DNA of 8,039 nt from an uncultured Mucilaginibacter sp. (GTDB lineage: Bacteria > Bacteroidota > Bacteroidia > Sphingobacteriales > Sphingobacteriaceae). Below the pieces are notes generated by a model. It ran no database searches, was not told the origin of the DNA, and saw nothing but the letters and a program-made list of their open reading frames with translations. Location of the stretch: the NCBI GenBank assembly GCA_946479225.1, contig CAMLFI010000101.1:1-8039 (forward strand), in the 5' to 3' direction. A program made the translations under genes and the position numbers. Positions 1 through 6,829 of the stretch are shown one piece after another; within the stretch, counting starts at the first letter, position 1; every line of letters starts with the position of its first letter.

Positions 1-2
1 TG

Positions 3-41
3 CTGTTCCCGGCGGCCAAGAAGAAGAAGCAGAAGACCTGA
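3..41 (+). CDS. Possible C-terminal tail of an unidentified protein (partial)
   Basis: Reading from base 3, the window opens with LFPAAKKKKQKT followed by a TGA stop. A lysine-rich end of this kind is common on Bacteroidota proteins. Only 12 codons are visible, so the family cannot be named. A second frame is also open here, starting at base 2 and running to about base 104 with an acidic sequence, and it cannot be excluded. If the gene is real it converges on the response regulator gene on the other strand. Confidence 0.3.
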   Translation: MFPAAKKKKQKT

Positions 42-156
42 TTTTCGGCTTCTCGAGCACACGATTAGGTGTTCCAAAAAATATAAAGGGTATAAAAATC
101 TGAAAATAGACTGACGGCATTAAAGTGTTCATTATCAGTGATTTGATATTTCGACG

Positions 157-177
157 TGGAACAGTTTGGAACACTTT
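157..177 (+). repeat. 21-bp direct repeat, copy 1
   Basis: This copy reads TGGAACAG followed by TTTGGAACACTTT and is identical over 21 bases to the copy starting at 272. The two starts are 115 bp apart. It contains ACAGTTTGG (161-169), which fits the published LytTR half-site pattern as I recall it, but there is no second matching half-site about 21 bp away. Confidence 0.7.
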
Positions 178-271
178 GAAACTACTTATAAGTCAGTAAA
201 CTTAGCTGTAAATTAGCATTATGTATTTGATTATCAGAGCATTGTTGGCAAATTCCACTTCTTCGCGTTTT

Positions 272-292
272 TGGAACAGTTTGGAACACTTT
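272..292 (+). repeat. 21-bp direct repeat, copy 2
   Basis: This is the second identical copy of the TGGAACAG/TTTGGAACACTTT repeat. It is followed at 303 by one more TTGGAACACC unit. It lies 54 bases beyond the stop codon of the minus-strand response regulator gene, in that gene's 3' flank, which is an unusual place for an operator. Confidence 0.7.
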
Positions 293-346
293 TTTTGAGC
301 AGTTGGAACACCGGGCAGTAAGGTGTTTAACTGAACAGCATCTCAA

Positions 347-1039
347 TTATTTTGTGCGGTTACTGACCAAATCAACACCCTGCATATACGAGCTCCCCAC
401 AGGCAGCACCGCGCCGTTTACATTGATCTGATGCCGTTCTATTTTCTCAATTTTATTATGGGCCGCTATAAACGACCGATGTATGCGAATAAACCGGTCG
501 GCGGGCAGCAAAGCCTCGGCCTCGGTTATTGTCATGCGCGATAGTACCGTGTTGTCCGTTAAAACAAAATTGACGTAGTTGCCGGTAGCTTCCAGGTAGC
601 AGATCTCATCAAAATTGACACGCACCTGCTCATAACCTGTTTTAACAAACAGGTAATTCTTTTTATCATTCACATTTTCGCGCAGTAAAAACAACTCGTT
701 GGCTTTGTTGCAGGCCTTGGTAAAGCGGGCGAGCGAAAAGGGCTTAAGCAGATAATCCACCGCGTCTAACTCAAAGCTTTCCACCGCGTGCTCAGAGTAG
801 GCCGTGGTAAATATTACCATCGGTTTTTTATTCAGGCAGCGCATCAGTTCCATACCGCTTATATCGGGCATTTTTATATCTAAAAACAACAGGTCAATAG
901 GTTGCTGCTGCAAATATGCCATCGCCTTAAAAGCATCGGTAAAGCTGCTCTTCAGGTCAATAAAGGGCACCTTGTCGGCGTGAGATCGCACTACCTCCAA
1001 CGCTAAGGGTTCATCATCTATGGCTATTGCGGTGAGCAT
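347..1039 (-). CDS. LytTR-family response regulator (LytR/AlgR type)
   Basis: This is a cytoplasmic two-component response regulator of 230 residues, the usual size for the family. The receiver domain covers about residues 3-118: acidic pair D8/D9, phospho-acceptor D54 in LFLDIKMPD, conserved T78/T79 in FTTAY and K99 in LLKPF. The LytTR DNA-binding domain covers about 128-225, with the typical segments FDEICYLEATGNYV and FIRIHRSFIAAHNKI. LytTR proteins usually bind pairs of short direct repeats about 21 bp apart. The sensor kinase at 2797-4299 is the obvious partner, although a TlpA-like gene separates the two. The ATG at 1039 lacks a Shine-Dalgarno sequence, as expected in Bacteroidota, and the receiver domain begins directly after it. 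No promoter motif is obvious just upstream, so the gene may be read through from the TlpA-like gene. Confidence 0.93.
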   Translation of the reverse strand: MLTAIAIDDEPLALEVVRSHADKVPFIDLKSSFTDAFKAMAYLQQQPIDLLFLDIKMPDISGMELMRCLNKKPMVIFTTAYSEHAVESFELDAVDYLLKPFSLARFTKACNKANELFLLRENVNDKKNYLFVKTGYEQVRVNFDEICYLEATGNYVNFVLTDNTVLSRMTITEAEALLPADRFIRIHRSFIAAHNKIEKIERHQINVNGAVLPVGSSYMQGVDLVSNRTK

Positions 1040-1056
1040 ATCATAATTAATTAAAC

Positions 1057-1138
1057 GTCATGCCGAACTTGTTTCGGCATCCCACAAGCTAAGCATGCGT
1101 TCATTCATATTGAGGTGCCGAAACAAGTTCGGCATGAC
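1057..1138. repeat. REP/MITE-like palindromic element with perfect 23-bp arms
   Basis: Bases 1057-1079 and 1116-1138 are perfect 23-bp inverted copies, starting GTCATGCCGAAC on the plus strand, with a 36-base centre. Each arm is also a small hairpin by itself (TGCCGAA, five-base loop, TTCGGCA). From memory, very similar sequences (GTCATGCTGAAC... type) recur between genes in many Bacteroidota genomes, so this is probably a dispersed element rather than a gene-specific site. In RNA it would form a long stem between the TlpA-like and regulator genes. There it could reduce read-through or stabilise the upstream message. Confidence 0.8.
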
Positions 1139-1183
1139 TGTAAGGTTTATATAATTTAAAGTTCTATCGTTAAATGTATAAAA

Positions 1184-2701
1184 TTATTTATTCAAAGCCA
1201 TTTCCAAATCTTTGTAAAGCGCTTCGCCATCGCTGGGCCTTTTAGCATCTTTATTAACCACATTACCCAGCCTGTCAAATATAGCATAGGTAGGGTAAAG
1301 CCTCGGCACATCTTTGGTATGCAGCAGGTTCTCCCATATTTTTTCAATCTGCTTACTGTTCATACGCACATGGTAACCGGTCATGTCGTTTAGTCTTGCA
1401 AATTCCTTCCATTTCAGATCATCGTTATAACTTTCGTAATCCATTTCAAGGTATAAGAAAACCACATCCTTGCCTTTAAAGCGCTCTTTAAGCGGGGCGG
1501 AATGATTGATGGTCTCCTGCATACACGGTCCACACCAGGTACCCCAAAAATCCAGATAAACTATTTTGCCTTTATAGGGCGCAACCAATTGTGCTACAGT
1601 TGTTATCTGATCGGCATTGCTTAAAAAAACAATATTCTTATTTTTTTCGGCGTCAGTTAACTCTTTTTCTAACTGTTTAACTTTGATGTCGACGGGTTTT
1701 AGCCATGTACTGTTAGGATAATTCGCAGCCAGATCTGCCATAAGTCCCTTTGCAAACTTAAGGTCCTTGGCAGCGCTATAATGTAAAACCATATTGGCCG
1801 TCAATTTTTCGTGAGCATACGCAGGCAATTGGTTTTTAGCCAGCAATACAACCAAATATTCTTCGCCAAAGCTTTTTGTAAGTTTTTTAACTGTATCAAC
1901 CGGCATACTGGTAACCTGCTGAATAAATGTTGCTATTTTAGAAGGGTCAACGCGTATTTCTAAGCCTGTTTTTATAAAATGTCTTAAAGCGTACTGGTGC
2001 AGGTAGCTATTAGCATTGGGGCTGTTTTTTAATTGTGTTATTGTAGGTAATTTAATAACGCTGTTAATAGCATTGGCATCATCAAAGTTTTTTAAAGTCG
2101 CTTTCCTGGTAGTTCTCACAACGTTCATACTATACTCTAATAACCGGTTGGCGTAATAGTAGGTAAGTTCAGTTCCTAATAAGTCTTTTTTTGCTTCTGA
2201 TATTTTTAGTGCCCCAAGGGTTTTTAATGAAGTCTGCAATTCAAGCTTAACTGCCGGTAGCATTACATTTATAAGCGAGTCTGGCGACCATTTTTTATAT
2301 TCCTGCAAGCGGTTTATTGATAAGGTTGAATCATTAAGCGCAGTGGCAAGCATCCATTTAATTAACGGGTTTGTGGGCGATGTTACTTTGCCATTGCTTA
2401 TTTTAATTGATACGGGTTTACCTGGCGATAGCAGTAAATAATGCTTTATTCCATTGTAATGTAAAACCATAAATTGTTGCTGCTTTTGCTTTACATTAAA
2501 TTTAAAATCCCCTTTGTTATCTACACGACTGCGCATAGGTATATCATGCCGAAGTGTTCCCTTGTAAGAATCGTCAAAAGGATAATATAATTCGGCGTAA
2601 CCGGCTTTTTGGGCAGCTGTTATAGTGCCGGTAAGCTGTAGCTGGCCCATGCCTAATTTTACAAAGGCCAGTAGTGATAAGGTTAGGAATAATTTTTTCA
2701 T
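1184..2701 (-). CDS. Secreted TlpA-like thiol-disulphide oxidoreductase
   Basis: This is a 505-residue protein with an N-terminal signal peptide (MKKLFLTLSLLAFVKLGMG, probably cleaved near residue 19-20), so it should act in the periplasm or cell envelope. Residues 20-110 form a beta-rich region resembling the N-terminal domains (DUF4369-like) found on Bacteroidota TlpA proteins. A long helical middle part follows (about 115-350), then a thioredoxin domain from about 355 to the end. The redox site is WGTWCGPCMQE, with C390 and C393. The cis-proline region is LYPTYAIFD (P470). Thioredoxin-fold proteins of this type usually reduce or exchange disulphides; the substrate cannot be told. The gene lies between a sensor kinase and its probable response regulator on the same strand and has its own promoter and twin-repeat operator, so it looks like a target of that pair. 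Confidence 0.88.
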   Translation of the reverse strand: MKKLFLTLSLLAFVKLGMGQLQLTGTITAAQKAGYAELYYPFDDSYKGTLRHDIPMRSRVDNKGDFKFNVKQKQQQFMVLHYNGIKHYLLLSPGKPVSIKISNGKVTSPTNPLIKWMLATALNDSTLSINRLQEYKKWSPDSLINVMLPAVKLELQTSLKTLGALKISEAKKDLLGTELTYYYANRLLEYSMNVVRTTRKATLKNFDDANAINSVIKLPTITQLKNSPNANSYLHQYALRHFIKTGLEIRVDPSKIATFIQQVTSMPVDTVKKLTKSFGEEYLVVLLAKNQLPAYAHEKLTANMVLHYSAAKDLKFAKGLMADLAANYPNSTWLKPVDIKVKQLEKELTDAEKNKNIVFLSNADQITTVAQLVAPYKGKIVYLDFWGTWCGPCMQETINHSAPLKERFKGKDVVFLYLEMDYESYNDDLKWKEFARLNDMTGYHVRMNSKQIEKIWENLLHTKDVPRLYPTYAIFDRLGNVVNKDAKRPSDGEALYKDLEMALNK

Positions 2702-2721
2702 GTTTTTTAATTTTATGACAA

Positions 2722-2752
2722 CAAGGTACCTGCAAGGGCATTAATGCTCAAG
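2722..2752 (-). promoter_or_regulatory. Predicted promoter of the TlpA-like gene
   Basis: On the minus strand, CTTG (2749-2752), a 20-bp spacer and TACCTTG (2722-2728) resemble the Bacteroidota housekeeping promoter (TTTG, 19-21 bp, TAnnTTTG). The ATG begins 20 bases beyond the TACCTTG, which would give a very short leader. The promoter in front of the kinase gene has the same TACCTTG and the same spacing. Confidence 0.55.
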
Positions 2753-2756
2753 CAAT

Positions 2757-2786
2757 TGGGATGAAATGCGGATTTAGTGGGATAGA
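2757..2786 (-). promoter_or_regulatory. Twin direct-repeat operator upstream of the TlpA-like gene (candidate LytTR site)
   Basis: TGGGATGAA (2757-2765) and TGGGATAGA (2778-2786), written on the plus strand, are separated by 12 bp and repeat every 21 bp. The site starts 28 bp upstream of the TACCTTG element and directly abuts the -33 region, which is a position typical of activator sites. The same arrangement occurs upstream of the sensor kinase gene. Two short direct repeats with a 12-13 bp gap are the known layout of LytTR binding sites. That the neighbouring regulator binds here is inference. Confidence 0.65.
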
Positions 2787-2796
2787 AAATGGAGCC

Positions 2797-4299
2797 TTAC
2801 AGCTGCACCGTTAAATGCACGAAGAACTCTTTGGTTGTCTCGCGGATCATTAACTCGTGCCTGTTGGGGTACAGCAATTGCAGCCGCTGTTTTACATTCG
2901 CTAAACCAATACCGGCATGATTCTTTTCAGGATCGATGCCTGGTTTAGGGTGAACGCTGTTGTGTACATCAAAAAACAGCTTTAACCCTTCGGTATGCAG
3001 CGTTATTTTTATGTGCGAAGGCTCACGCAAACTAATGCCATGCTTAAATGCGTTTTCTACAAAAGGTATCAGTAGCATGGGGGCAATTTGTAGTCCGTTT
3101 ACTGATTCCTCAATTTCTGTTTGGATCACAATTTCCGGCGATGCATGTGTACGCAGTTTTTGCAGGTCTATGTAGTTCTTCAAATAATCCACCTCGCGCA
3201 TCAGGGGTATTTTTTCCTGTACATTCTCATGCAGCATAAAGCGCATCATATCCCCCAGTTTTTGTATACCCTCGCCGGTTCGCTCGGCGTTTTCTTGTAT
3301 GGATGTGCCGTAAAGGGTATTCAAAGCGTTAAACAGAAAATGCGGATTTATTTGTGAGCGTAAAAAATCAAGGTTGGCAGACGATTGGCCCAAGGCAGTT
3401 TTTAACCCGGTTATCTCCATGTTTCTTGATAAGCGGTAATTGTAGATGATCCAGGTTGCCGGTGCGACAATAAACACCTGAAATGTGCTATAAGCCAATA
3501 CAGCCACCGAGAACCCGTCGACATTATGGTTTACCACTACTGCATAAATAAAAAGGACTGCTAAGCCAATAACTATAGCAATTAACAAAACACGCATCAG
3601 GTAATTAGTAAAGCCTTTATTTTGACTTTTTACCAGGGGAATGAGTCTTAACGAAAGATAAGCATAGATAGGGATTACGGGCAGTGCCAGAACGGCAGGG
3701 CCCTGAATTAGTATTGCTATTACAATCCATACGCCAAATGCCCAGTAACAATCGCGCCATATTGGTCCCCGGCTTCTCAGCCCGTCTGACGCGAAAACTA
3801 CCTGCTTTTTATATTTTAAGTAAGTGTAAAGACCGTAAAGTCCTGTTATCCAAGTTACATTTATTACACTTTCCCAAAACATACGAAAGCCCGGGCTTGT
3901 GTACAAAACGGTATTGTCTGCCTGGCGCTCATAAAAAAGCCAGTATTTTATCCATATTCCCGACCATGTCCAAACACCCAATAATACCGCGCCCAAAATG
4001 GCGCTAAATATAATGTTGGTTGCCACGTCAACCTGTTCTGCCAATTTTTTAATGATAAAAAAATGCATCAATACATATACACCATACAGGGAAATGTACC
4101 TGAACAGCCAGGGCAAAAAATGATTTTCCATGTAGGATAGCTTTAACCCACGATCTTCAAATCCCATCACCTGGATAAAATCCAGACCACGGTTATTTGC
4201 TGCTCCGTTTATAAGCCCTAATACAGAAACAATGAATATTCCGGTAACTATCTTAAATTCGTTTTTATTATACTTATCAATATCAAAAGTATTTTCCAT
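2797..4299 (-). CDS. LytS/YehU-type membrane sensor histidine kinase
   Basis: This 500-residue sensor kinase should phosphorylate the LytTR regulator encoded at 347-1039. The N-terminal part holds about seven hydrophobic segments (roughly 17-34, 62-86, 95-117, 141-161, 184-208, 235-256 and 263-286), so sensing is probably at or within the membrane; no separate extracellular sensor domain is visible. The kinase core follows: QINPHFLFNALNTL with phospho-acceptor H320 (His_kinase family PF06580), the N-box PFVENAFKHG with N416, and the G-box HAGIGLANVKQRL (about 461-473). All key residues appear intact. The ATG at 4299 has no Shine-Dalgarno sequence. It lies 23 bases after a TACCTTG promoter element preceded by a twin TGGGATGAA repeat, which suggests autoregulation by the partner regulator. 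Confidence 0.93.
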   Translation of the reverse strand: MENTFDIDKYNKNEFKIVTGIFIVSVLGLINGAANNRGLDFIQVMGFEDRGLKLSYMENHFLPWLFRYISLYGVYVLMHFFIIKKLAEQVDVATNIIFSAILGAVLLGVWTWSGIWIKYWLFYERQADNTVLYTSPGFRMFWESVINVTWITGLYGLYTYLKYKKQVVFASDGLRSRGPIWRDCYWAFGVWIVIAILIQGPAVLALPVIPIYAYLSLRLIPLVKSQNKGFTNYLMRVLLIAIVIGLAVLFIYAVVVNHNVDGFSVAVLAYSTFQVFIVAPATWIIYNYRLSRNMEITGLKTALGQSSANLDFLRSQINPHFLFNALNTLYGTSIQENAERTGEGIQKLGDMMRFMLHENVQEKIPLMREVDYLKNYIDLQKLRTHASPEIVIQTEIEESVNGLQIAPMLLIPFVENAFKHGISLREPSHIKITLHTEGLKLFFDVHNSVHPKPGIDPEKNHAGIGLANVKQRLQLLYPNRHELMIRETTKEFFVHLTVQL

Positions 4300-4322
4300 T
4301 GTAATTCGGTTTAAATATGCTG

Positions 4323-4353
4323 CAAGGTAAGCAGCCTGTTAACATTTGCTAAA
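4323..4353 (-). promoter_or_regulatory. Predicted promoter of the sensor kinase gene
   Basis: On the minus strand, TTTA (4350-4353), a 20-bp spacer and TACCTTG (4323-4329) fit the Bacteroidota promoter pattern. The distance to the kinase ATG is 23 bases. The core motif, spacer length and distance to the repeat operator match the promoter of the TlpA-like gene, while the intervening bases differ. This makes it unlikely that the match is simply a duplicated stretch. Confidence 0.55.
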
Positions 4354-4357
4354 CAGC

Positions 4358-4387
4358 TGGGATGAAAACGCAAAACCGTGGGATGAA
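4358..4387 (-). promoter_or_regulatory. Twin direct-repeat operator upstream of the sensor kinase gene (candidate LytTR site)
   Basis: There are two identical 9-mers, TGGGATGAA at 4358-4366 and 4379-4387 (plus-strand reading), with a 12-bp gap and a period of 21 bp. The site lies 28 bp upstream of the TACCTTG element, exactly as at the TlpA-like gene. It sits in the divergent region shared with the GluQRS-like gene and ends 34 bases before that gene's ATG, so it could also affect that gene. LytTR binding is inferred from the geometry and from the neighbouring regulator. Confidence 0.7.
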
Positions 4388-4421
4388 TTTGAAAAAGAGT
4401 AATTAGACAGTTAAAACATTT

Positions 4422-5291
4422 ATGTTCAATTTAACAAGAATAGCCCCCACGCCCAGCGGGTATCTTCATTTAGGAAATGCCTATTCGTTTGCGCTTACTG
4501 CCGATATCGCCCATAAAGCCGGCGCTGAAATTTTATTGCGGATAGACGATCTTGACCAGGAAAGGGCGGATATAAATTATGTGAGCGATGTTTTTGATAC
4601 ACTTAGCTTTTTAGGTATCCGCTGGCAACAGGGGCCACGTAATGCTGATGAATATAAGAGCGGATGGTCACAACTGTTAAGACTTGATACATATCAACCC
4701 GCTTTGGATAAGTTAGCACAAAGTGAGGCGGTTTTTGCCTGCACATGTTCGCGTAAGCAATTACAAACACCGGGTTACGTGTGTACCTGCGTCAATAAAA
4801 ACATACCGCTTGAAACGCCGGATGTTGCCTGGCGATTAATTACCGATACCAGGGGGCTTCGTATCAATACACTTGCCGATGGCGTTGTCAATCTTCCGTT
4901 GCCTGCGCACATGGAAAACTTTATCGTGCGTAAAAAAGACGGTTACCCCGCTTATCAGTTAACGTCATTGATGGATGACGTCCATTTTGGTGTGGATCTG
5001 ATCGTTCGCGGCGAGGACCTTTGGCCCTCCACAATAGCCCAACATTACCTGGCGTCTGTATTAAATATAACTTCTTTTAGCCAAAGCACCTTTCATCACC
5101 ATAAATTACTAATGGGCGATAGCGAAAGCAAGTTATCCAAATCGGCGGGGGCTACTTCCATTCAATATCTGCGTAAACAAGGCTTCTCCGCTTCTGATAT
5201 CTATGCTCAAATCGGCCGGATGTTACTATCTGAAAAGGAACGCTCGCAATGGAGCGATATATCACGCAAATTTAAAAACCACACATTCTAA
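4422..5291 (+). CDS. gluQ: GluQRS-like glutamyl-tRNA synthetase paralogue
   Basis: This is a class I aminoacyl-tRNA synthetase catalytic core of 289 residues. It carries the HIGH-type motif YLHLGNA (H16-N19), the KMSKS-type motif KLSKS (237-241) and a probable zinc site made of C107, C109, Y119 and C121/C123 (ACTCSRKQ...GYVCTC). Full glutamyl-tRNA synthetases have about 480-500 residues. This one stops shortly after KLSKS, so the anticodon-binding domain is absent. That architecture is characteristic of GluQRS, which attaches glutamate to queuosine at the wobble position of tRNA-Asp. The end is natural (TAA), with no sign of truncation by mutation. The ATG at 4422 places RIAPTPSG right at the N-terminus, as in the family. 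The gene is divergent from the sensor kinase. The function as GluQRS rather than another truncated GluRS paralogue is likely but not proven. Confidence 0.8.
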   Translation: MFNLTRIAPTPSGYLHLGNAYSFALTADIAHKAGAEILLRIDDLDQERADINYVSDVFDTLSFLGIRWQQGPRNADEYKSGWSQLLRLDTYQPALDKLAQSEAVFACTCSRKQLQTPGYVCTCVNKNIPLETPDVAWRLITDTRGLRINTLADGVVNLPLPAHMENFIVRKKDGYPAYQLTSLMDDVHFGVDLIVRGEDLWPSTIAQHYLASVLNITSFSQSTFHHHKLLMGDSESKLSKSAGATSIQYLRKQGFSASDIYAQIGRMLLSEKERSQWSDISRKFKNHTF

Positions 5292-5330
5292 TAGTTTTGC
5301 ATCAACCATCTGTAATATTTACGCTTCTGC

Positions 5331-5363
5331 TTTAAATGGTTAAAAGGTTTTTAACTACTTTTG
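5331..5363 (+). promoter_or_regulatory. Predicted lipA promoter giving a nearly leaderless mRNA
   Basis: TTTA (5331-5334), a 21-bp gap and TACTTTTG (5356-5363) match the Bacteroidota promoter pattern, and the second element is a full match to TAnnTTTG. Only four bases (TGCC) separate it from the lipA ATG at 5368. Transcription would be expected to start at or within a few bases of the start codon. Confidence 0.6.
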
Positions 5364-5367
5364 TGCC

Positions 5368-6246
5368 ATGATAGAATTGCCGGTAGTTCCCGCTAATCAA
5401 CAAACACGCAAGCCCGACTGGCTTAGAGTAAAGCTCCCTACAGGTAAGGAATATGCTCATGTGCGCAGTTTGGTTGATGATCATAAATTACATACTATCT
5501 GCGAAAGCGGCAATTGCCCCAATATGGGCGAATGCTGGGGTGCCGGTACCGCCACCTTTATGATATTGGGTAACATCTGTACCCGCTCCTGCTCTTTTTG
5601 CGCGGTGGCAACAGGCAGGCCGCTGGCAGTAGATACCGACGAACCCAACCGCGTTGCTAATTCGGTTAAGCTAATGCAGGTAAAGCATTGCGTTATCACG
5701 TCAGTTGACCGCGACGATCTAAAAGACGGAGGGTCAACCATTTGGGCAGAAACTATCAACGCTATCCGCAGGGAAAGCCCTGATACTACACTGGAAACTT
5801 TACTGCCCGACTTTAGAGGGATTTGGGATAACCTGGCGCGTGTGTTAGCAACCAGGCCCGAAGTAGTATCGCACAATCTGGAAACAGTAAGGCGCCTTAC
5901 CCGCGAAGTGCGCATACAAGCAAAATATGATCGTAGTCTGGAAGCTTTAAGGCATATATCAGAGGCCGGTTTGCGTACAAAATCAGGCATAATGCTGGGT
6001 TTGGGCGAAACAGAGGCAGACGTTTTGGAGGCTATGGACGATCTGCTTACTGCAGGTGTACAAATTTTAACATTAGGTCAATATTTACAACCAACACGCA
6101 GTCATCACCCCGTTGTTGATTGGATCCATCCCGATCAATTTGCCTTTTATAAAGAAATTGGGTTAAGCAAAGGTTTCAGATATGTGGAGAGCGGACCACT
6201 TGTGCGCTCATCATATCACGCTGAAAAACACTTGTTTGAAATCTGA
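5368..6246 (+). CDS. lipA: Lipoyl synthase (radical SAM)
   Basis: Lipoyl synthase inserts two sulphur atoms at C6 and C8 of protein-bound octanoyl groups, making the lipoyl cofactor of pyruvate and 2-oxoglutarate dehydrogenases and the glycine cleavage system. It is a cytoplasmic iron-sulphur enzyme. All diagnostic parts are present in 292 residues, the usual length. The auxiliary cluster cysteines are C45, C50 and C56 ([13 protein letters not shown]). The radical SAM CxxxCxxC is C71, C75 and C78 (CTRSCSFC). The C-terminal RSSY motif is at 280-283 ([12 protein letters not shown]). The ATG at 5368 lies just after a TAnnTTTG element. The sigma factor gene starts 24 bases after the stop, so the two may share a transcript. 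Confidence 0.97.
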   Translation: MIELPVVPANQQTRKPDWLRVKLPTGKEYAHVRSLVDDHKLHTICESGNCPNMGECWGAGTATFMILGNICTRSCSFCAVATGRPLAVDTDEPNRVANSVKLMQVKHCVITSVDRDDLKDGGSTIWAETINAIRRESPDTTLETLLPDFRGIWDNLARVLATRPEVVSHNLETVRRLTREVRIQAKYDRSLEALRHISEAGLRTKSGIMLGLGETEADVLEAMDDLLTAGVQILTLGQYLQPTRSHHPVVDWIHPDQFAFYKEIGLSKGFRYVESGPLVRSSYHAEKHLFEI

Positions 6247-6270
6247 TATTTCCTTTCTATATTCACCCCG

Positions 6271-6822
6271 TTGAGTAAAAAAAACAAAATATCCCTTTCA
6301 GAGGAAGACCTGGTTTTAGCCCTGCGAAACCGCGAAAAAATTGCTGTTGAGGCATTGTACGATATGTACTCGGCTTCTCTGTTTGGCGTTATCTCGCGTA
6401 TAATTACCGATACCCCTACGGCCGAAGATGTTTTACAGGAAACCTTTGTAAAGATATGGCACTCCTTTGCCGCGTACAGTCCTGAGAAGGGCCGTCTTTT
6501 TACATGGATGGTAAATATTGCGCGTAATCTGTCTATAGATAAACTGCGCTCTAAGGATTATAAAAACCAGAATAAAAACCAGGAGATAGAAAATAACGTA
6601 ACTTTTATTGACGAACAGCGCAATACGGTTTACAAACCTGAGCTGCTTGGAATAAAAGAAATGGTGCAAACATTGAAACCGGAACAGCAGGTAATACTTG
6701 ACCTGGTTTATTTTAAAGGATACACCCACGTGGAGGTGGCAGAAGAATTAGGCATACCGTTAGGCACCATAAAAACCCGCTTAAGGATGGCCATAATTGA
6801 GCTAAGAAAGCACTTTAATTAA
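6271..6822 (+). CDS. ECF-type RNA polymerase sigma factor, TTG start
   Basis: This 183-residue extracytoplasmic-function sigma factor directs RNA polymerase to a small regulon. Sigma region 2 spans about 27-95 (ALYDMYSASLFG, EDVLQETFVKIWHSF, FTWMVNIARNLSIDKLR). Sigma region 4 spans about 130-180 (LKPEQQVILDLVYFKGYTH, VAEELGIPLGTIKTRLR). There is no extra C-terminal domain. The only start that keeps region 2 intact is the TTG at 6271. The lipA stop lies in this frame at 6244 with no other usual start in between, and the next ATG (residue 32) would remove part of region 2. The partner anti-sigma gene follows after seven bases, the classic arrangement for a sigma factor held inactive at the membrane until a signal arrives. 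Confidence 0.93.
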   Translation: MSKKNKISLSEEDLVLALRNREKIAVEALYDMYSASLFGVISRIITDTPTAEDVLQETFVKIWHSFAAYSPEKGRLFTWMVNIARNLSIDKLRSKDYKNQNKNQEIENNVTFIDEQRNTVYKPELLGIKEMVQTLKPEQQVILDLVYFKGYTHVEVAEELGIPLGTIKTRLRMAIIELRKHFN

Positions 6823-6829
6823 CGCTTAG

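Larger units (their letters stand above)
68..312. repeat. Cluster of GGAACA repeats in a gene-free stretch
   Basis: The roughly 300 bases between 42 and 346 contain no convincing gene. They hold six copies of a TGGAACA core. One is on the minus strand (GGTGTTCCAA, 68-77) and five are on the plus strand (157, 167, 272, 282 and 304 onward). The outermost copies, GGTGTTCCAA at 68-77 and TTGGAACACC at 303-312, form a perfect 10-bp inverted repeat bounding a 245-bp block. The inner copies are arranged as two tandem pairs with a 10-bp step, so both members of a pair face the same side of the helix. The block could be a protein-binding array, a small non-autonomous element or a remnant of one. No function is recognised. 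Confidence 0.6.

Noticed and set aside
157..292. CRISPR-like repeat-spacer pattern in the GGAACA block
   Set aside because: There are only two 21-bp copies separated by 94 bases, with no regular spacers and no cas genes.
1079..1084. Single ATCCCA resembling the twin-repeat operator, near the response regulator gene
   Set aside because: It has no second unit 21 bp away and lies at the edge of the palindromic element's left arm, so it is most likely part of that element.
2960..4007. Several plus-strand open frames opposite the sensor kinase gene
   Set aside because: They are antisense to a kinase with all catalytic motifs intact, and their translations look unlike natural proteins.
5818..5832. 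GGGAT-like words close together inside lipA
   Set aside because: The spacing is wrong and they fall in conserved coding sequence without a promoter nearby.
5481..5990. Open frame of 169 codons on the minus strand
   Set aside because: It lies wholly antisense to lipA, whose motifs are complete, and it shows no family features.
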